Of a stretch of DNA of 64,000 nucleotides, positions 18,885-27,691 are shown in pieces (the first letter of the stretch is position 1; every line of letters begins with the position of its first letter). The notes under the pieces were generated by a model. It worked only from the letters and a program-made list of their open reading frames with translations, had not been told where the DNA came from and searched no databases. Location: assembly GCF_001592305.1 (NCBI RefSeq), contig NZ_BCWR01000005.1, positions 186,001-250,000 of the forward strand, written 5' to 3'. Origin of the DNA: Hydrogenophaga taeniospiralis CCUG 15921 (GTDB lineage: Bacteria; Pseudomonadota; Gammaproteobacteria; Burkholderiales; Burkholderiaceae_C). The position numbers were made by a program, and so were the translations under genes.

Positions 18885-18960
18885 GTTGCTCGCTTATATT
18901 GCAAACGATTTTTTTGTTCTTCATATATTCCTATATGGAATAAGCTGGTGAGCCGCTGTG
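18885..18960 (-). promoter_or_regulatory. Control region of the cys operon, with perfect palindrome
   Basis: This AT-rich stretch stands out in a GC-rich region. TATTCC and GGAATA (18926-18931 and 18937-18942) form a perfect palindrome around TATAT. Poly-T/A and TATAAG-like elements lie beside it, upstream of the first operon gene. CysB sites in proteobacteria are AT-rich and contain ATTCC/ATTCG-like cores, so a CysB-controlled promoter is likely but not proven. Confidence 0.5.
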
Positions 18961-19050
18961 CGAAGAGCCCACCTGGCGATCGCAAACGCATTTTCTGGGC
19001 CCTGCAAACCCGGTTCATTCGGGGGCCGGGAGGTTCCACACCGACGTAAC

Positions 19051-19872
19051 ATGGACGCCAACATGGACAAGCAGCGCATATTTGTGAGCGTGGTCGGCTT
19101 CTCCGACGTGGAGCGGCACGCCCTCAACACCGTGTTCCGCTTGTCGGAGGAGCGCGACCTGTCCTACGCGCCCTGGGTGCCACTCATTGCCCCCGGCGCA
19201 GAGGCGTCTCCGGAGGCCAACCGTATCGCCGACGTGGCGCTGGTGGATGGCGAGAGCGCCGAGGCCGTGTTGTCCCACGCCAAAGAGTTGCCCCCTGGCC
19301 AGCGCCTGATCTGGGTCGGCCCCGGCGGCCCGGCCCATGCCTGGCGGGTGCTGCAGCGCCCGATCCAGTGGGCCAGCGTGCTCAACGACCTGGATGCGGT
19401 GTTTGCCGCCCGGCAGGCAGACTCGGGGTATCTCGATCTGGACATCAGCGCGCCCGTGCCGCTGGACGTGGATCTGGACGAGCCATCGCCGCCAGCCAAA
19501 CGCGCCTTGCTGGTGGGGACGGACCTGCAGGAGCGCACCTACCTGCGCTCGCGGCTGGCGCTGGCACGCGTGACCGAGGCCGACGAGGTCAGCAGCACCG
19601 AAACTGCGGTGGCCTTGCTGCGGCGCAACCGGTACAGCTGCGGGGTTTTCAATCTGGACGAGCACCAGCTCGACGTGTGGGCGCTGGCGCGGCTGTTTGC
19701 GCAGAAGAACCCCCAGGCGCTGCTGATGGGGATCAGCGAACACGCTGGCCCGCGGGCCACTTGGTGGAGTCGCCGCCGGGTCATGCGCGATACCCGCCGG
19801 GCCGGCATCAAGGCCCTGCTGGCGCGACCCTTGCAGCCGCGCGAACTCTCGCAGTGGATGGAGCTGCTTTAG
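19051..19872 (+). CDS. Uncharacterised protein with two receiver-like domains
   Basis: I do not recognise a named family. The 273-residue protein seems to hold two CheY-like folds. The first (about 5-115) reads RIFVSVVGFSDVERHAL, ADVALVDGESAEA, RLIWVGP and ends near WASVLNDLDAVF. The second (about 150-270) reads RALLVGTDLQERTYLRSRL, SSTETAVALLRRNRYSCGVFNLDE, QALLMGIS and KALLARPLQPRELSQWMELL. Canonical acidic pockets and the invariant Lys are incomplete, so both look like pseudo-receivers. An acidic Pro/Asp linker joins them. No output domain or kinase is adjacent. ATG 19051 or 19063 is the start. Confidence 0.7.
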   Translation: MDANMDKQRIFVSVVGFSDVERHALNTVFRLSEERDLSYAPWVPLIAPGAEASPEANRIADVALVDGESAEAVLSHAKELPPGQRLIWVGPGGPAHAWRVLQRPIQWASVLNDLDAVFAARQADSGYLDLDISAPVPLDVDLDEPSPPAKRALLVGTDLQERTYLRSRLALARVTEADEVSSTETAVALLRRNRYSCGVFNLDEHQLDVWALARLFAQKNPQALLMGISEHAGPRATWWSRRRVMRDTRRAGIKALLARPLQPRELSQWMELL

Positions 19873-19896
19873 GCCCCATGACGGGATAGCTGATCT

Positions 19897-21099
19897 TCAG
19901 GCGGCTTGCCGGCGCGCCTGTTTCCAGGCGAAACGGGCCGGGTCCAGGGCCTTGAGCAGGTCGTCGTCCACCGGGGGCAGATCCGCCTGGGTCTCGTCCA
20001 TCTGCGCTGCCAGCCGCGTGGCACACCAGTGCGACAAGGTCAGCCCACGCGAGCCCAGGGCGCTCAGCACGAACAGACCCGGCCAGCGCGGCGTGTCGGC
20101 CAGCGGTACCCGGCCACGCCGCGCGCCGGCCTGTGCCATCCGGGTCTGCAGCGCGCCCAGATGGGGCACCGCACCCATCACGGGTAAGCGGTCCAGCGAG
20201 GCGCAGCGCACCTGCGCCCAGCCCATCAGTTGGCCGCTGGCGCGCGCCTCGTGCAGACGTTGCGCGGCGGTCGCGCTGATCGCCAGCAGGCTTTGGGCGT
20301 TGCGTTCGTGGGCCGCATCGCTCAGGTGGCTGCTGTTGTCGCCGCGTTCGTAGGTCGATCCCATGGCCCAGATCCGCGCGGGCCACTGTGGGGGCAGTCC
20401 ACTGTCTTCGTACACCGGCACGAACACGCCGTTGTCGCGCTGCGGGCGTTCGGCCAGCGGCGCGTCGTGCAGTGCGGCCAGGCTCATCTGGCCCTTGACC
20501 GGGCGCAGCGGCAGGGCGTCGGCGTTCATCAGGTCGGCCGACGCCGTCAGCAGGGCAAAGCTGCCAAACGCCGCAGCGACCACCACCACTGGCGCCTGGG
20601 CCAGCACCTGGCCGCTGGCGTCCAGGGCCTGCCAGTCGGCAGGCTCGATGTCCGGGGTATCGGGGTTCGCCGTGGGCACCTGGCGCAGCCCGGCCACCTG
20701 GGCGTTCCACCGCGTGGTAAGCGCGCCCAGACGCTGGGCTTCATCCAGCCAAGCCTGCACCAGCGCCGCCGGGCGCACCAGCGCAGCGGGCCAGCGCCCG
20801 GGGTCGTGCCCGAGGTTGTCCACTTCGCAGGCCTGCCAGCCCTGGCCTTGTGGCACCAGCCGTTCCAGTTCGGCCCGCATGTCGGGCACACCCAGTTCAC
20901 ACAGGCGCGACAGCGGCGTGGGCGCGCGGGTCACGTGGGGGCTCAACATGCCCACGGGCAAGGCCGACGCGGCCTGCGCCGGGCCGCTCGCGGCGTCCAG
21001 CAGCGTGACGCGCCAGCCGCGCCGCGCCAGGGCTGCGCACACGGCAGCGCCGGCCAGGCCGGCGCCCACCACCAGCGCGTGGCGAACGGTTTCAGTCAA
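19897..21099 (-). CDS. FAD-dependent oxidoreductase similar to the MnmC C-terminal domain
   Basis: The N-terminal dinucleotide motif VVGAGLAGAAVCAALARRGW and DAASGPAQAASALPVGMLSPH identify a DAO-type flavoprotein. The C-terminal half (VRCASLDRLPVMGAVP and LFVLSALGSRGLTLS) matches the FAD-dependent domain of MnmC, which removes the carboxymethyl group from cmnm5-uridine 34 in tRNA. The methyltransferase half of E. coli MnmC is missing here. The start is uncertain: TTG 21099 gives 400 residues directly before the Rossmann fold, while an upstream start would overlap yggX. It follows yggX by 37 bp. Confidence 0.8.
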   Translation of the reverse strand: MTETVRHALVVGAGLAGAAVCAALARRGWRVTLLDAASGPAQAASALPVGMLSPHVTRAPTPLSRLCELGVPDMRAELERLVPQGQGWQACEVDNLGHDPGRWPAALVRPAALVQAWLDEAQRLGALTTRWNAQVAGLRQVPTANPDTPDIEPADWQALDASGQVLAQAPVVVVAAAFGSFALLTASADLMNADALPLRPVKGQMSLAALHDAPLAERPQRDNGVFVPVYEDSGLPPQWPARIWAMGSTYERGDNSSHLSDAAHERNAQSLLAISATAAQRLHEARASGQLMGWAQVRCASLDRLPVMGAVPHLGALQTRMAQAGARRGRVPLADTPRWPGLFVLSALGSRGLTLSHWCATRLAAQMDETQADLPPVDDDLLKALDPARFAWKQARRQAA

Positions 21100-21136
21100 G
21101 GGGGGCCTGCAGGCGGTTTCGGAAATGCCGCAGGCC

Positions 21137-21415
21137 TTAGGCCGCGTCGGACGGAGGAACGTAACCGGCGGCCGCGTCGGCGCCTTCGCCGAAGAAATGC
21201 TTTTCCATTTGCCGCGCCAGGTACTGGCGGGCGCGCGCATCGGCCAGATTCAGCCGGTTTTCGTTGAGCAGCATGGTCTGGTGCTTGAGCCAGGCCGCCC
21301 AGGCTTCCTTGCTCACGTTCTCGTACAGGCGCTTGCCCAGTTCACCGGGGTAGGGCGGAAAGTCCAGGCCCTCGGCTTCCTTGCCGAGTTTGATGCAGTT
21401 GACGGTGCGTGCCAT
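21137..21415 (-). CDS. yggX: Oxidative damage protection / Fe(II)-trafficking protein YggX
   Basis: This is a 92-residue protein of the YggX family, which limits iron-sulfur cluster damage and cellular labile iron. The conserved start [18 protein letters not shown] with its single Cys, followed by [34 protein letters not shown] and KHFFGEG segments, is clear. The ATG at 21415 is the family's usual start. It is likely co-transcribed with the oxidoreductase downstream and diverges from the sulfate-binding protein gene. Confidence 0.96.
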   Translation of the reverse strand: MARTVNCIKLGKEAEGLDFPPYPGELGKRLYENVSKEAWAAWLKHQTMLLNENRLNLADARARQYLARQMEKHFFGEGADAAAGYVPPSDAA

Positions 21416-21446
21416 GTTGATGTCCTTGGGAATTGGGTACAGATGT

Positions 21447-21478
21447 TTGGGTAATAAACAACTGAAAACGTATTCGTT
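21447..21478 (+). promoter_or_regulatory. Candidate sulfur-starvation regulatory site upstream of sbp
   Basis: The pattern TTGGG-T-AATAAACAA, 11 variable bases, TATTCGTT occurs here. It recurs with identical spacing at 27692-27723. Both sites precede sulfur-responsive genes, so a CysB box is the best guess. Confidence 0.55.
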
Positions 21479-21543
21479 CCAGTTTTCACCCCTCGCTCCC
21501 ATGATCCGCTCCGTTGTTCATTCATTCAACGGAGAAAAATTTC

Positions 21544-22557
21544 ATGCAAGCACGCCGACACTTTATCAACGTTTTGTTCACCGCAGCCCTGGCAGGGTCG
21601 GGTCTGAGCGCTTTTGCGCAGCACTCCATGACCTTGCTCAATGTGTCGTACGACCCGACGCGCGAACTCTACGTCGAAGTCAACGCCGCCTTCACCAAAT
21701 ACTGGAAGGCCAAGACCGGCCAGGACGTGACCATCCAGCAGAGCCACGGCGGCTCGGGCAAACAGGCCCGTTCCATCATCGACGGCCTGGACGCCGACGT
21801 GGCCACCCTGGCCCTGGCCGGCGACACCGACGCGCTGCACAGCAACGGCGGCTGGATCCGCAAGGACTGGCAGAAGCGCCTGCCCCTCAACAGCTCGCCT
21901 TACACCTCCACCATCGTGCTGGTGACCCGCGCGGGCAACCCGAAAAACATCAAGGACTGGGACGATCTGATCCGCCCGGACGTGAAGGTCATCACCCCCA
22001 ACCCCAAGACCTCGGGCGGTGCGCGCTGGAACTACCTGGCCGCCTGGGAGTTCGCCAAACGCAAGTACGGCAGCGACGACAAGGCCAAGGCATTTGTGGG
22101 CAAGCTCTACGCCAATGTGCCGGTGCTCGACACGGGTGCGCGCGGCTCGTCCATCACCTTTGCACAGCGTGGGCAGGGCGATGTGTTCATCTCCTGGGAA
22201 AACGAGGCCTACCTGCTGGAGAAGGAGTTCGGCAACAAGGTGGACTTCGTCTACCCGTCGCTCTCCATCCTGGCCGAACCGGCGGTGACGGTGGTCGACA
22301 AGAACGTGGACAAGAAGGGCACGCGCGCCGTGGCCCAGGCCTATCTGGAGTACCTCTACACCGAAGAGGCGCAGGACATCATCGGCAAGCACTTCTACCG
22401 CCCGACCTCGGCCAAGGCACAGGCCAAGTACGCCAAACAGCTGCCCAGGCTCAACCTCTTCACCATCGGTGACGCCTTCGGCGGCTGGGAGCAGGCCCGC
22501 AAGGACCACTTCGCCGACGGCGCGAGCTTTGACCAGATCTACGCCGGAAGTCGTTGA
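21544..22557 (+). CDS. sbp: Sulfate ABC transporter periplasmic binding protein
   Basis: This protein binds sulfate in the periplasm and delivers it to CysT/CysW. The signal peptide (about 1-25) ends SAFA-Q. Family-typical segments follow: [78 protein letters not shown] and [11 protein letters not shown]. The ATG at 21544 with GGAGAA upstream gives 337 residues. It stands alone, 7.6 kb from cysTWA, which has only a wrecked binding-protein gene of its own. This copy probably serves that transporter. Confidence 0.95.
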   Translation: MQARRHFINVLFTAALAGSGLSAFAQHSMTLLNVSYDPTRELYVEVNAAFTKYWKAKTGQDVTIQQSHGGSGKQARSIIDGLDADVATLALAGDTDALHSNGGWIRKDWQKRLPLNSSPYTSTIVLVTRAGNPKNIKDWDDLIRPDVKVITPNPKTSGGARWNYLAAWEFAKRKYGSDDKAKAFVGKLYANVPVLDTGARGSSITFAQRGQGDVFISWENEAYLLEKEFGNKVDFVYPSLSILAEPAVTVVDKNVDKKGTRAVAQAYLEYLYTEEAQDIIGKHFYRPTSAKAQAKYAKQLPRLNLFTIGDAFGGWEQARKDHFADGASFDQIYAGSR

Positions 22558-22576
22558 ACGGCCACAGGCCGTCGCA

Positions 22577-22598
22577 CCCCGGGTCGAGCCCGGCTTTT
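22577..22598 (+). terminator. Terminator after sbp
   Basis: CCGGG and CCCGG form a short GC stem followed by CTTTT. It overlaps the end of the convergent mmuM gene. Confidence 0.6.
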
Positions 22599-23587
22599 CA
22601 GCGGGGCGCGCCGGTTTCGATCAACGCACCGCTGGCCACGGCGGCCTGTTTGATGGCCCGGATGTCGTCCGGCCCCGTGCGGCAGCAGCCGCCGATGAGC
22701 CGCGCGCCGCGACCGTGCCAGCGCATGGCCTGGGCGGCGAAGTCGTGCGCCCGGCCTTCGCCGTGCCAGACCTTGTCGACCGCGTCGTAGTGTTCGCCCG
22801 AGTTGGGGTAGACCACGATGGGTTTGGTGGTGTGCGAGCGGGCCAGTTCCACCAGCGATTCGATGAACTCGGGTGCCGTGCAGTTCACACCCACGGCGGC
22901 GATCTGGGGCAGGGCGTCGAGCTGCGCCACGCAGTCGGCGAAGGGCTCGCCCTGGCTGTTGTGCGCGCCGTCCCGGCAGGAAAAGCTGAGCCAGGCCTGC
23001 ACGCCGGGAAACTCGGGCAGCAGGCCCGCGATCGCCAGCGCTTCATCGAGGCAGGGAATCGTTTCGCAGGCCAGCAGATCGGCGCCCGCATGGGCCAGCA
23101 CCTGCAGGCGCGGCCGGTGGAAGTCGGCCAGCGCCTGGCGTGAGATGCCCTGGTAGCCCCGGTACTCGGATCCATCGGCCAGCATGGCACCGTAGGGCCC
23201 GATGGACGCCGCTACCAGGGGCCGGCGGCGGCCCACGCGGTGGGCGGGCTCGGCCCAGAAGGCGTCCCGGGCCTCACAGGCCAGCGTCACCGAACGCCGC
23301 ATCAGGTCGGCCGCCTGTTCGTGGCTCAGGCCGCGCCGTGCAAAGGCTTCAAAGGTCGCCTGGTAACTGGCGGTGGTGGCCACGTCGGCGCCGGCGAGAA
23401 AGTAGTCCAGGTGCACCTGCCGGATCAGGTCGGGCTGTTCGATCAGCAGCTTGGCGGACCACAGCGGGTCCAGCAGATCGGCGCCACGGCGCTCCAGCTC
23501 GGTGGCCAGGGCGCCATCGAGCATGAACAGGCCCTGTTCGGCCAGCGCGGTTTGCAGGGGGGACGTGGGTTCTGGGGTGGGCATCAT
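22598..23587 (-). CDS. mmuM: Homocysteine S-methyltransferase
   Basis: This zinc enzyme transfers a methyl group from S-methylmethionine (or S-adenosylmethionine) to homocysteine, giving methionine. The N-terminal LDGALATELERRGADL and the three zinc cysteines in GVNCTAP and the C-terminal GGCCRTGPDDIRAI are intact. The length of 329 residues fits the MmuM family. The ATG at 23587 or 23584 is preferred to the upstream frame start. It sits between sbp and an amino acid ABC transporter, which may or may not import S-methylmethionine. Confidence 0.92.
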   Translation of the reverse strand: MMPTPEPTSPLQTALAEQGLFMLDGALATELERRGADLLDPLWSAKLLIEQPDLIRQVHLDYFLAGADVATTASYQATFEAFARRGLSHEQAADLMRRSVTLACEARDAFWAEPAHRVGRRRPLVAASIGPYGAMLADGSEYRGYQGISRQALADFHRPRLQVLAHAGADLLACETIPCLDEALAIAGLLPEFPGVQAWLSFSCRDGAHNSQGEPFADCVAQLDALPQIAAVGVNCTAPEFIESLVELARSHTTKPIVVYPNSGEHYDAVDKVWHGEGRAHDFAAQAMRWHGRGARLIGGCCRTGPDDIRAIKQAAVASGALIETGAPR

Positions 23588-23714
23588 GACGTTGGAAAAG
23601 GGATGAAACACGTTCGTCGAGCGTAGCCACGGGGTCGGGTTTCGGGCCGCGAAGAAAGGGTGGAATTGCCTGAAAACGGCATCCTCACCCGGACCCGCGC
23701 GGGCCGGCTACTGG

Positions 23715-24416
23715 CTACCGGCGGCCGGCCGGGCCGAAGCGCCGCTCGATCCGGCGCACGGCCAGCACCACCACCAGGGTGATGGCCGCGTAGACAACCC
23801 CGGCCACCACCAGCGCGTCGGTGGTGTACGAGGCGTTCGACAGTCGGCGCGCGACGCCGGTGAGGTCCAGCACGGTGATGGTGCTCACCAGGGCCGTGGC
23901 CTTGAGCTGGGCGATCACCTCGTTGCCCAGGGCCGGTGTGGCGATCCGCCAGGCCGCGGGCAGCACGATCCAGCGGTAGCACTGGAACGGGCTCATGCCC
24001 ATGGCCAGGGCGGCTTCTTTTTCGCCGAGGGGCACCGCCAGGATGCCGGCCCGCAGGTCTTCGGCCATGTAGGCCGCCAGGTTCAGGCTCAGCGCGAGCA
24101 GACCGCAATAGAACGCGTCTTCCAGCACCCACCAGGCGGGCGAGTGGCGCACGGCTTCGAACTGGCTCACCCCGTAGTACAGGATGAACAGCTGCACCAG
24201 CAGGGGCGTGCCGCGAAACGCCGCGCTGTAGCCGCGCGCCAGCCGCGCCGGCCAGGCTTTGCCGGAGGTGGCCGCGAGCGCCAGGGGCAGCGCGAGCGCA
24301 AAGGCCAGCAGCACCGAGCCGCACAGCAGCTGCAGGGTGATCACCAGGCCTTCCCACACCTCCAGCATGCTGTCGGTGGGCAGCTCCAGCCACATTTCAA
24401 GCGCTTCGAAGTTCAT
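23715..24416 (-). CDS. Amino acid ABC transporter permease (HisM/GlnP family)
   Basis: This is an inner-membrane permease of the polar amino acid (His/Glu/Gln/Arg/opine) uptake family, 233 residues. The conserved RGTPLLVQLFILYYG and the EAA-loop (EKEAALAMGMSPFQCYRWIVLPAAWRIATPALGNE, read in parts) identify it. It overlaps the upstream permease gene by ATGA (24413-24416), so the two form a heterodimer. No ATPase gene lies in this operon. Confidence 0.92.
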   Translation of the reverse strand: MNFEALEMWLELPTDSMLEVWEGLVITLQLLCGSVLLAFALALPLALAATSGKAWPARLARGYSAAFRGTPLLVQLFILYYGVSQFEAVRHSPAWWVLEDAFYCGLLALSLNLAAYMAEDLRAGILAVPLGEKEAALAMGMSPFQCYRWIVLPAAWRIATPALGNEVIAQLKATALVSTITVLDLTGVARRLSNASYTTDALVVAGVVYAAITLVVVLAVRRIERRFGPAGRR

Positions 24417-25093
24417 GCGGCCCTCGCTTCAAAGCCCCGTCCGGCCCGGCGTTCCAGCCAGGCAAAGACCGGTTGCGAGGCGTGCAGGAACACGAAGTAC
24501 ACGGTCGCTGCCGCCAGAAAGAACAGGAACGGCTGGTGCGTGGCCTGGGCCGCCATGTTGGACTTCTTGAGCAGGTCCTCCAGCCCGACCACCGACACCA
24601 GCGAGGTGTCCTTCAACAGCGATTGCCACAGGTTGCCGAGGCTGGGCAGGGCGATGCGCCAGGCCTGGGGCAGTCGCACGGCGAAGAAGGTCTGGGTGGC
24701 GGTGAGCCCGAAGGCCTGCGCGGCTTCGATCTGTCCCCGGGGGATGGCCGCGAAGCTGCCGCGAAACACCTCGCTGGCGTAGGCCGCGAACACGATGGAC
24801 AGGGCGAAGACGCCCGCCGCAAACGGGCTGATCTCCACCGCGCCGTCGAGGTGGTTGTTGATGAGGTTGGACAGCCCGAAGTAACAGACCAGCACGATCA
24901 GGAACTCGGGGATGCCGCGCAGCAGGCCCGTGCACAGCCGCACGGCGCGGCGCAGCAGCGTGCGGCCGCTCAGACTGCCGGCCGCCAGCACCAGCCCGAG
25001 GGCCAGGCCCACCACCAGTGAAGACAGGGCCAGTTGCACGGTGACCCAGGCACCCTGCAGCAACTGACCGGCGTACAGCCACAAATCGTCCAT
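24413..25093 (-). CDS. Amino acid ABC transporter permease (HisQ/GlnP family)
   Basis: This is the second membrane subunit, 226 residues. It has the family segments RGIPEFLIVLVCYFGL and RGQIEAAQAFGLTATQTFF-VRLPQAWR, the latter being the EAA loop that contacts the ATPase. It follows the binding protein gene by 69 bp and is translationally coupled to the next permease. Confidence 0.92.
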   Translation of the reverse strand: MDDLWLYAGQLLQGAWVTVQLALSSLVVGLALGLVLAAGSLSGRTLLRRAVRLCTGLLRGIPEFLIVLVCYFGLSNLINNHLDGAVEISPFAAGVFALSIVFAAYASEVFRGSFAAIPRGQIEAAQAFGLTATQTFFAVRLPQAWRIALPSLGNLWQSLLKDTSLVSVVGLEDLLKKSNMAAQATHQPFLFFLAAATVYFVFLHASQPVFAWLERRAGRGFEARAA

Positions 25094-25162
25094 TCACCAT
25101 CCCGCAAAAACAGGAAAACCAGGCCACCCTTGCCGGACAGCCTGGTCCCGAGGGGCGCCAGC

Positions 25163-25948
25163 TTACTTCAGCGCGGGCGCGATGCTGAAGGGGAACACCT
25201 TCTGGTTCTCGGCCGCGAAGCTGCCGTCGGTCAGCACCTGCTTGATTGCGGTGTTCAGGCGCGCGCGCAGCGGGTCTCCCTTGCGCACGGCGATGCCGGT
25301 GCCTTCGCCGAACATGGCCACGTCGTTCAGCGGTTTGCCCGCGAGGGCGAACCCCTTGGCCTTGCCGGTTTTCTCCAGCCACTCGTGGGCCACCGTGGTG
25401 TCGGTCAGCGCGGCCTGCACGCGGCCCGCCTCCAGGTCGAGCCAGATCGGGTCCTGCGAGGGGTAGGCCTTGATGGCGATGCCCGACTGGCTCTTGGGCA
25501 GGCGCTTCTTCAGGTAGGTCTCGTGGCTGGAGCCGCTGTAGATGCCGACGGTCTTGCCGCGCAGCGTGGCCGGGTCCTCGGTGATGCCCGAGCCGGCCTT
25601 GGCGACGTACTGCACCGGGGCCAGGGTGAAGAGGTCGGTGAAGTCCACCACCTTCTTGCGCTCGTCGGTGATCGACATCTGGGCCAGCACGGCATCGATC
25701 TTCTTGGCCTTGAGCGCGGGGATCAGGGCGTCGAAGTCCATCGTCACGTATTCGCATTTGGCCTGGATGTGCTTGCACATGAGCTTGCCCAGTTCGATCT
25801 CCATGCCCTTGAGCTCGCCCTTGGCATCGCGGTACTCGAATGGCGCGTAGTCCGACAGGGTGCCGATGCGCACCACATCTTCGGCGTGCACGGCGCCGGC
25901 GAAGGACAGTACACCGGCCACCAGGCAACTCAACAGGGAACGACTCAC
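25163..25948 (-). CDS. Amino acid ABC transporter substrate-binding protein (SBP family 3)
   Basis: This is a periplasmic binding protein of the Lys/Arg/Orn/His type, 261 residues with a signal peptide ending near VHA-ED. The sequence RIGTLSDYAPFEYRDAKGELKGMEIELG is the family 3 N-terminal signature, and KKIDAVLAQMSITDERKKVVDFT is the usual lobe-1 motif. It is the first gene of the transporter operon, divergent from an Lrp-type regulator 201 bp away, which is the likely controller. Confidence 0.93.
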   Translation of the reverse strand: MSRSLLSCLVAGVLSFAGAVHAEDVVRIGTLSDYAPFEYRDAKGELKGMEIELGKLMCKHIQAKCEYVTMDFDALIPALKAKKIDAVLAQMSITDERKKVVDFTDLFTLAPVQYVAKAGSGITEDPATLRGKTVGIYSGSSHETYLKKRLPKSQSGIAIKAYPSQDPIWLDLEAGRVQAALTDTTVAHEWLEKTGKAKGFALAGKPLNDVAMFGEGTGIAVRKGDPLRARLNTAIKQVLTDGSFAAENQKVFPFSIAPALK

Positions 25949-26149
25949 GTTGTTATCTCCAGAAAAAGGTCGGACAACCGACGGACAGGGCGACCAGAAG
26001 GTCTTTTTTCAGCGTAAAAAGTGGCGCAAGTATCCGCGTCTGGATTGCGGCCGGGCGGCAAAAAACGCCCCAAGCGCGCGGGATGGCGGCGATTCGGGCC
26101 GCTCTGGTGCGCTGCGGCGACGCGCTGGCGCAGTGCCTAGAATCGCCGC

Positions 26150-26623
26150 ATGGACACCGAACTGGACGGTTTTGACCGGAAGATCCTGGACCTGGTCCAG
26201 AAGGACTGCCAACTGACGGCCGAGGTCATCGCGGAGGCGGTGGGGCTGTCGGCGTCCGCCGTCCAACGGCGCCTGCGCCGCATGCGCAGCGAGAAGACCA
26301 TCAGCGCCGAGGTGGCGGTGGTGAACCCGCAGGCGGTGGGCCACACCATGAGCTTCCTGGCCGGTCTGGAGATCAAGGACAACTACGAGGCGCTGCCGCG
26401 CATTCGCCAGTGGGCACAGACCGAACCGGCCGTCCAGCAGGTCTACTACGTGACCGGCAGCTTCGACATCATGATGGTGGTCGTGGCGCGTGACGTGAAG
26501 GCCTACGACGCGCTCGCGGCCCGCCTGATGGCCGACGTGCCGCAGGTGATCCGCATGACAACCCATGTCGTCATCGACGCGATGAAGGTGGGCCTGTACG
26601 TGCCGCTGGATCAGGCCGGTTAG
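26150..26623 (+). CDS. Lrp/AsnC-family transcriptional regulator
   Basis: This is a 157-residue feast/famine regulator. The N-terminal helix-turn-helix (LTAEVIAEAVGLSASAVQRR, about residues 20-39) is followed by the RAM ligand-binding domain (about 70-150), including VYYVTGSFDIMMVVVARD. It is divergent from the amino acid ABC transporter operon, so it probably regulates that operon in response to an amino acid. Confidence 0.92.
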   Translation: MDTELDGFDRKILDLVQKDCQLTAEVIAEAVGLSASAVQRRLRRMRSEKTISAEVAVVNPQAVGHTMSFLAGLEIKDNYEALPRIRQWAQTEPAVQQVYYVTGSFDIMMVVVARDVKAYDALAARLMADVPQVIRMTTHVVIDAMKVGLYVPLDQAG

Positions 26624-26787
26624 GCCGCGGGAAGAGGGCGGTCGCATGCCGACCGCGTCGGGCGTCCGGGTTTGTACCGAGTGCGCACGGCGGGCGTTTT
26701 ACAATTCACGGGTTTTGTTGATCGTTTCCTCGCGGTGGCGTGCCGTCCCCGGTTCGATCCGATCCCGTACCGCTTGCAGTCATGTGC

Positions 26788-26823
26788 TGCCGGCCGATGC
26801 CCTGGGTGTCGGCCGGCATTTTC
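26788..26823 (+). terminator. Intrinsic terminator upstream of fpr
   Basis: TGCCGGCCGA (26788-26797) and TCGGCCGGCA (26809-26818) form a perfect 10-bp stem followed by TTTT. It lies 44 bp before fpr, downstream of a TACAAT box at 26700-26705. It may end a small RNA or act as an attenuator for fpr. Confidence 0.7.
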
Positions 26824-26866
26824 ATGGCTTGTTCCGTCTTCCTTTTGCCCGGAGTCACACGATCCC

Positions 26867-27640
26867 ATGAGTGCATTTCTTGAAGAGCGCGTCCTGAGCG
26901 TGCATCACTGGACCGACCGCCTGTTCAGTTTCACCACCACGCGCGACCCGGCGCTGCGCTTCTCCAACGGTCACTTCACCATGATCGGCCTGCGGGTGAA
27001 CGACAAGCCGCTGCTGCGTGCCTACAGCATCGCCAGCCCCAATTACGCCGAACACCTGGAGTTCCTGAGCATCAAGGTGCCCGACGGCCCGCTCACCTCG
27101 CGCCTGCAGCACATCCAGGTCGGCGACAGCATCGTCGTGGGCCGCAAGCCCACCGGCACCCTGCTGATCGATTACCTGCTGCCCGGCAAACGCCTGTACC
27201 TGCTGGCCACCGGCACCGGGCTGGCGCCGTTCCTGAGTGTGATCCGCGACCCCGACACCTACGAGCGCTTCGAGCAGGTGGTGCTGGTGCACGGTGTGCG
27301 CGAGGTCAAGGAGCTGGCCTACCGCGAATTCCTCAGCCAGACCCTCAAGCACGACGAGTTCCTGGGCGAAATGGTGGAGAAGCAGTTCCTGTACTACCCG
27401 ACGGTCACGCGCGAACCCTTCGTTCACCAGGGTCGCATCCCGACGCTGCTGGACAACGGCACGCTGGCCAAAGACCTGGGCCTGCCCCGGCTGGACCCGG
27501 CGCACGACCGCATCATGATCTGCGGCAGCCCCGAGATGCTGCGCGACCTCAAGGCCCTGGCCGAGAAGAATGGTTTCGAGGAAGGCAACACCAGCCGTCC
27601 CGGCGCCTTCGTGATCGAACGCGCGTTCGCTGGCAGCTGA
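26867..27640 (+). CDS. fpr: Ferredoxin/flavodoxin--NADP+ reductase
   Basis: This is a plant-type FNR superfamily enzyme, 257 residues, that exchanges electrons between NADPH and ferredoxin or flavodoxin. FAD contacts are RAYSIASPNY (about residues 50-59) and the NADP-binding ATGTGLAPFLS (about 111-121), with MICGSPEM near the C-terminus. The C-terminal tail (ERAFAGS) resembles the bacterial subclass typified by Azotobacter and Pseudomonas Fpr, often tied to oxidative stress. The ATG at 26867 is chosen; its ribosome-binding site is GGAG at 26851. Confidence 0.94.
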   Translation: MSAFLEERVLSVHHWTDRLFSFTTTRDPALRFSNGHFTMIGLRVNDKPLLRAYSIASPNYAEHLEFLSIKVPDGPLTSRLQHIQVGDSIVVGRKPTGTLLIDYLLPGKRLYLLATGTGLAPFLSVIRDPDTYERFEQVVLVHGVREVKELAYREFLSQTLKHDEFLGEMVEKQFLYYPTVTREPFVHQGRIPTLLDNGTLAKDLGLPRLDPAHDRIMICGSPEMLRDLKALAEKNGFEEGNTSRPGAFVIERAFAGS

Positions 27641-27691
27641 ACCCGAGCGCGGCAGCATCTGCCGCGATGCACCTGCCCATCTATAGATAGT

